A DNA stretch of 64,000 bases from the NCBI RefSeq assembly GCF_003254525.1, contig NZ_QFYS01000012.1, positions 34,664-98,663 of the forward strand. Direction: 5' to 3'. Position 1 is the first letter of the stretch; each line of letters begins with the position of its first letter. Positions 63,046-64,000 of this stretch are shown one piece after another. Under the pieces are notes generated by a model. That model did no database searches. It was given only the letters and a program-made list of their open reading frames with translations, and was not told the origin of the DNA. The translations under genes were made by a program, and so were the position numbers. This DNA comes from Phenylobacterium kunshanense (GTDB lineage: Bacteria > Pseudomonadota > Alphaproteobacteria > Caulobacterales > Caulobacteraceae).

Positions 63046-63773
63046 CAGCTCATCTCCCGTGGCGTCGCCCTGGTCGCATTGGTCTCGATCCGCTGGATCG
63101 CGCCGTCGCGGCAGCGGATGACGCGGTCCGCCATGGCGGCGATCCCGGTGTTGTGGGACACGATCATCGTCGTCGCCCCGACTTCACGGGTCACGTCCGC
63201 GATCGCCTCCAGCACCTGGACGCCGCTCTCGCTGTCGAGCGAGCCGGTCGGCTCGTCGCACAGCAGCAGTTCGGGCCGCTTGGCGATCGCGCGCGCCACC
63301 GCCACGCGCTGCTGCTGGCCGCCCGAGAGTTGGGAGGGAAAGTGATCCATCCGGTCGCCGAGGCCCACCCGCGCCAGCGCCTCTTCCGGCTTCATCGGGT
63401 CCGCGGCGATCTCGGTGATCAGCGCCACGTTCTCGCGCGCGGTCAGACTGGGGACGAGATTGAAGAACTGGAAGATGAAACCGACCGACCGTCGGCGGTA
63501 GCGGGTCAGTTCCACCTCGCTCGCGCTGGCCAGCTCGAATCCGTGGAACCGCGCCGAGCCGCTGCTCGCCCGGTCCAGCCCCCCCAGGATGTTGAGCAGG
63601 GTGGACTTGCCCGACCCCGACGGCCCAAGCAGCACCAGCGTTTCGCCGGCCAGGATGTCGAGATCCACGCTCCGAAGGGCATGCACGTCGCCCGCGCCGC
63701 TACGATAGACCTTCGACAGCCCGCGGACCTCGAAGGCCACCTCGCTCCTGCTGCATGAGCCCTGCGCCGACAT
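63042..63773 (-). CDS. ABC transporter ATP-binding protein (LolD/MacB type)
   Basis: A 243-residue ATPase: Walker [10 protein letters not shown] (50-58), Q-loop in [12 protein letters not shown], signature LSGGQQQ (149-155), Walker [10 protein letters not shown] (169-177) and H-loop in [23 protein letters not shown] is typical of the LolD/MacB subfamily that pairs with FtsX permeases. First gene of the ABC efflux operon with the permease and adaptor. ATG at 63773 has CAGGAA upstream. Confidence 0.95.
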   Translation of the reverse strand: MSAQGSCSRSEVAFEVRGLSKVYRSGAGDVHALRSVDLDILAGETLVLLGPSGSGKSTLLNILGGLDRASSGSARFHGFELASASEVELTRYRRRSVGFIFQFFNLVPSLTARENVALITEIAADPMKPEEALARVGLGDRMDHFPSQLSGGQQQRVAVARAIAKRPELLLCDEPTGSLDSESGVQVLEAIADVTREVGATTMIVSHNTGIAAMADRVIRCRDGAIQRIETNATRATPREMSW

Positions 63774-63889
63774 GCGCCATTCCTGCCCCAGTCCGCCGTC
63801 CCACGGCCTTGACCGGGCTCAACCTGGAGTCTCGCGGCGCGCCCCCGCAAGCGAAAACCCGCTGCTCTGCCCATCTCCGGATACGCAAA

Positions 63890-63915
63890 CGGCCCCCGCT
63901 TGGGGGCGGGGGCCG
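63890..63915 (-). terminator. Terminator of the initiator tRNA gene
   Basis: CGGCCCCCGC (63890-63899) and GCGGGGGCCG (63906-63915) form a perfect 10-bp stem with a 6-base loop. On the minus strand it is followed by TTTGCG, a short T-run. It lies 8 bp beyond the tRNA 3' end, as expected for an intrinsic terminator. Confidence 0.65.
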
Positions 63916-63923
63916 ATGTGGCT

Positions 63924-64000
<77 letters not shown>

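Overview
The window is a 64 kb stretch of a high-GC alphaproteobacterial chromosome, most likely Caulobacteraceae and possibly Phenylobacterium-like. This is inferred from the UrcA-family genes, the PEPxxWA-CTERM protein, a TonB-dependent receptor, several hybrid histidine kinases, a general-stress (EcfG/SigT) type promoter, and an initiator tRNA with an A:U pair at 29:41. No phage, transposase, CRISPR array or rRNA is visible. It looks like compact core and metabolic chromosome. No gap between genes exceeds about 190 bp, and most convergent gene ends touch or overlap.

Layout. 1-6.2 kb: a truncated FAD oxidoreductase; a hemerythrin/CinA-C pair behind a stress-type promoter; two related membrane proteins; and a LysR regulator divergent from an FMN reductase/ring-cleavage dioxygenase pair. 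A two-palindrome intergenic element follows at 6146-6260. 6.3-20.2 kb: a hybrid sensor kinase, TrmH-type methyltransferase, M13 metallopeptidase lipoprotein, acyl-CoA thioesterase, SDR, malonyl-CoA synthetase-like enzyme, amidase, PAP2 phosphatase, FMN-dependent 2-hydroxyacid dehydrogenase and a hotdog protein. 20.2-26.7 kb: cytochrome b561 and cytochrome c, AsmA, a sugar transferase, RlmJ and topoisomerase IB.

26.8-43.4 kb is a catabolic region: a luciferase-like monooxygenase, a TonB receptor without a visible signal peptide and three SDR-type or related enzymes. Within it lies a seven-gene minus-strand run (epoxide-hydrolase-like enzyme, crotonase, two GSTs, feruloyl-CoA-synthetase-like ligase, GST, crotonase), divergent from a crotonase/SDR pair. 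A fourth crotonase and a KDPG-aldolase-type gene follow. This set fits CoA-dependent breakdown of aromatic or alicyclic acids, but no substrate can be fixed from sequence.

43.5-49.6 kb: a second hybrid kinase, a class A penicillin-binding protein, a DUF1428 protein and pyruvate kinase. 49.7-57 kb: a complete histidine-utilisation locus. hutF-hutC and hutI-hutH-hutG-hutU diverge around a clear HutC-type operator, and each group is translationally coupled. Histidine would pass through urocanate, imidazolone propionate, formiminoglutamate and formylglutamate to glutamate. 57-64 kb: an operon of a type-2 (AMP-phosphorylase-like) phosphorylase with a divergent PRPP-synthetase-like protein, then an ABC efflux cassette (adaptor, FtsX-type permease, ATPase), and the initiator tRNA at the right edge.

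Most notable signals: (1) PhaR-like CTGC-N3-GCAG dyads before a UrcA gene, with weaker relatives elsewhere; (2) the type-2 phosphorylase/PRPP-synthetase pair; (3) the EcfG-type promoter of the hemerythrin operon; (4) four crotonases that all lack one or both canonical glutamates; (5) palindromic overlapping stop codons at convergent junctions; (6) an initiator tRNA that appears to carry C73.
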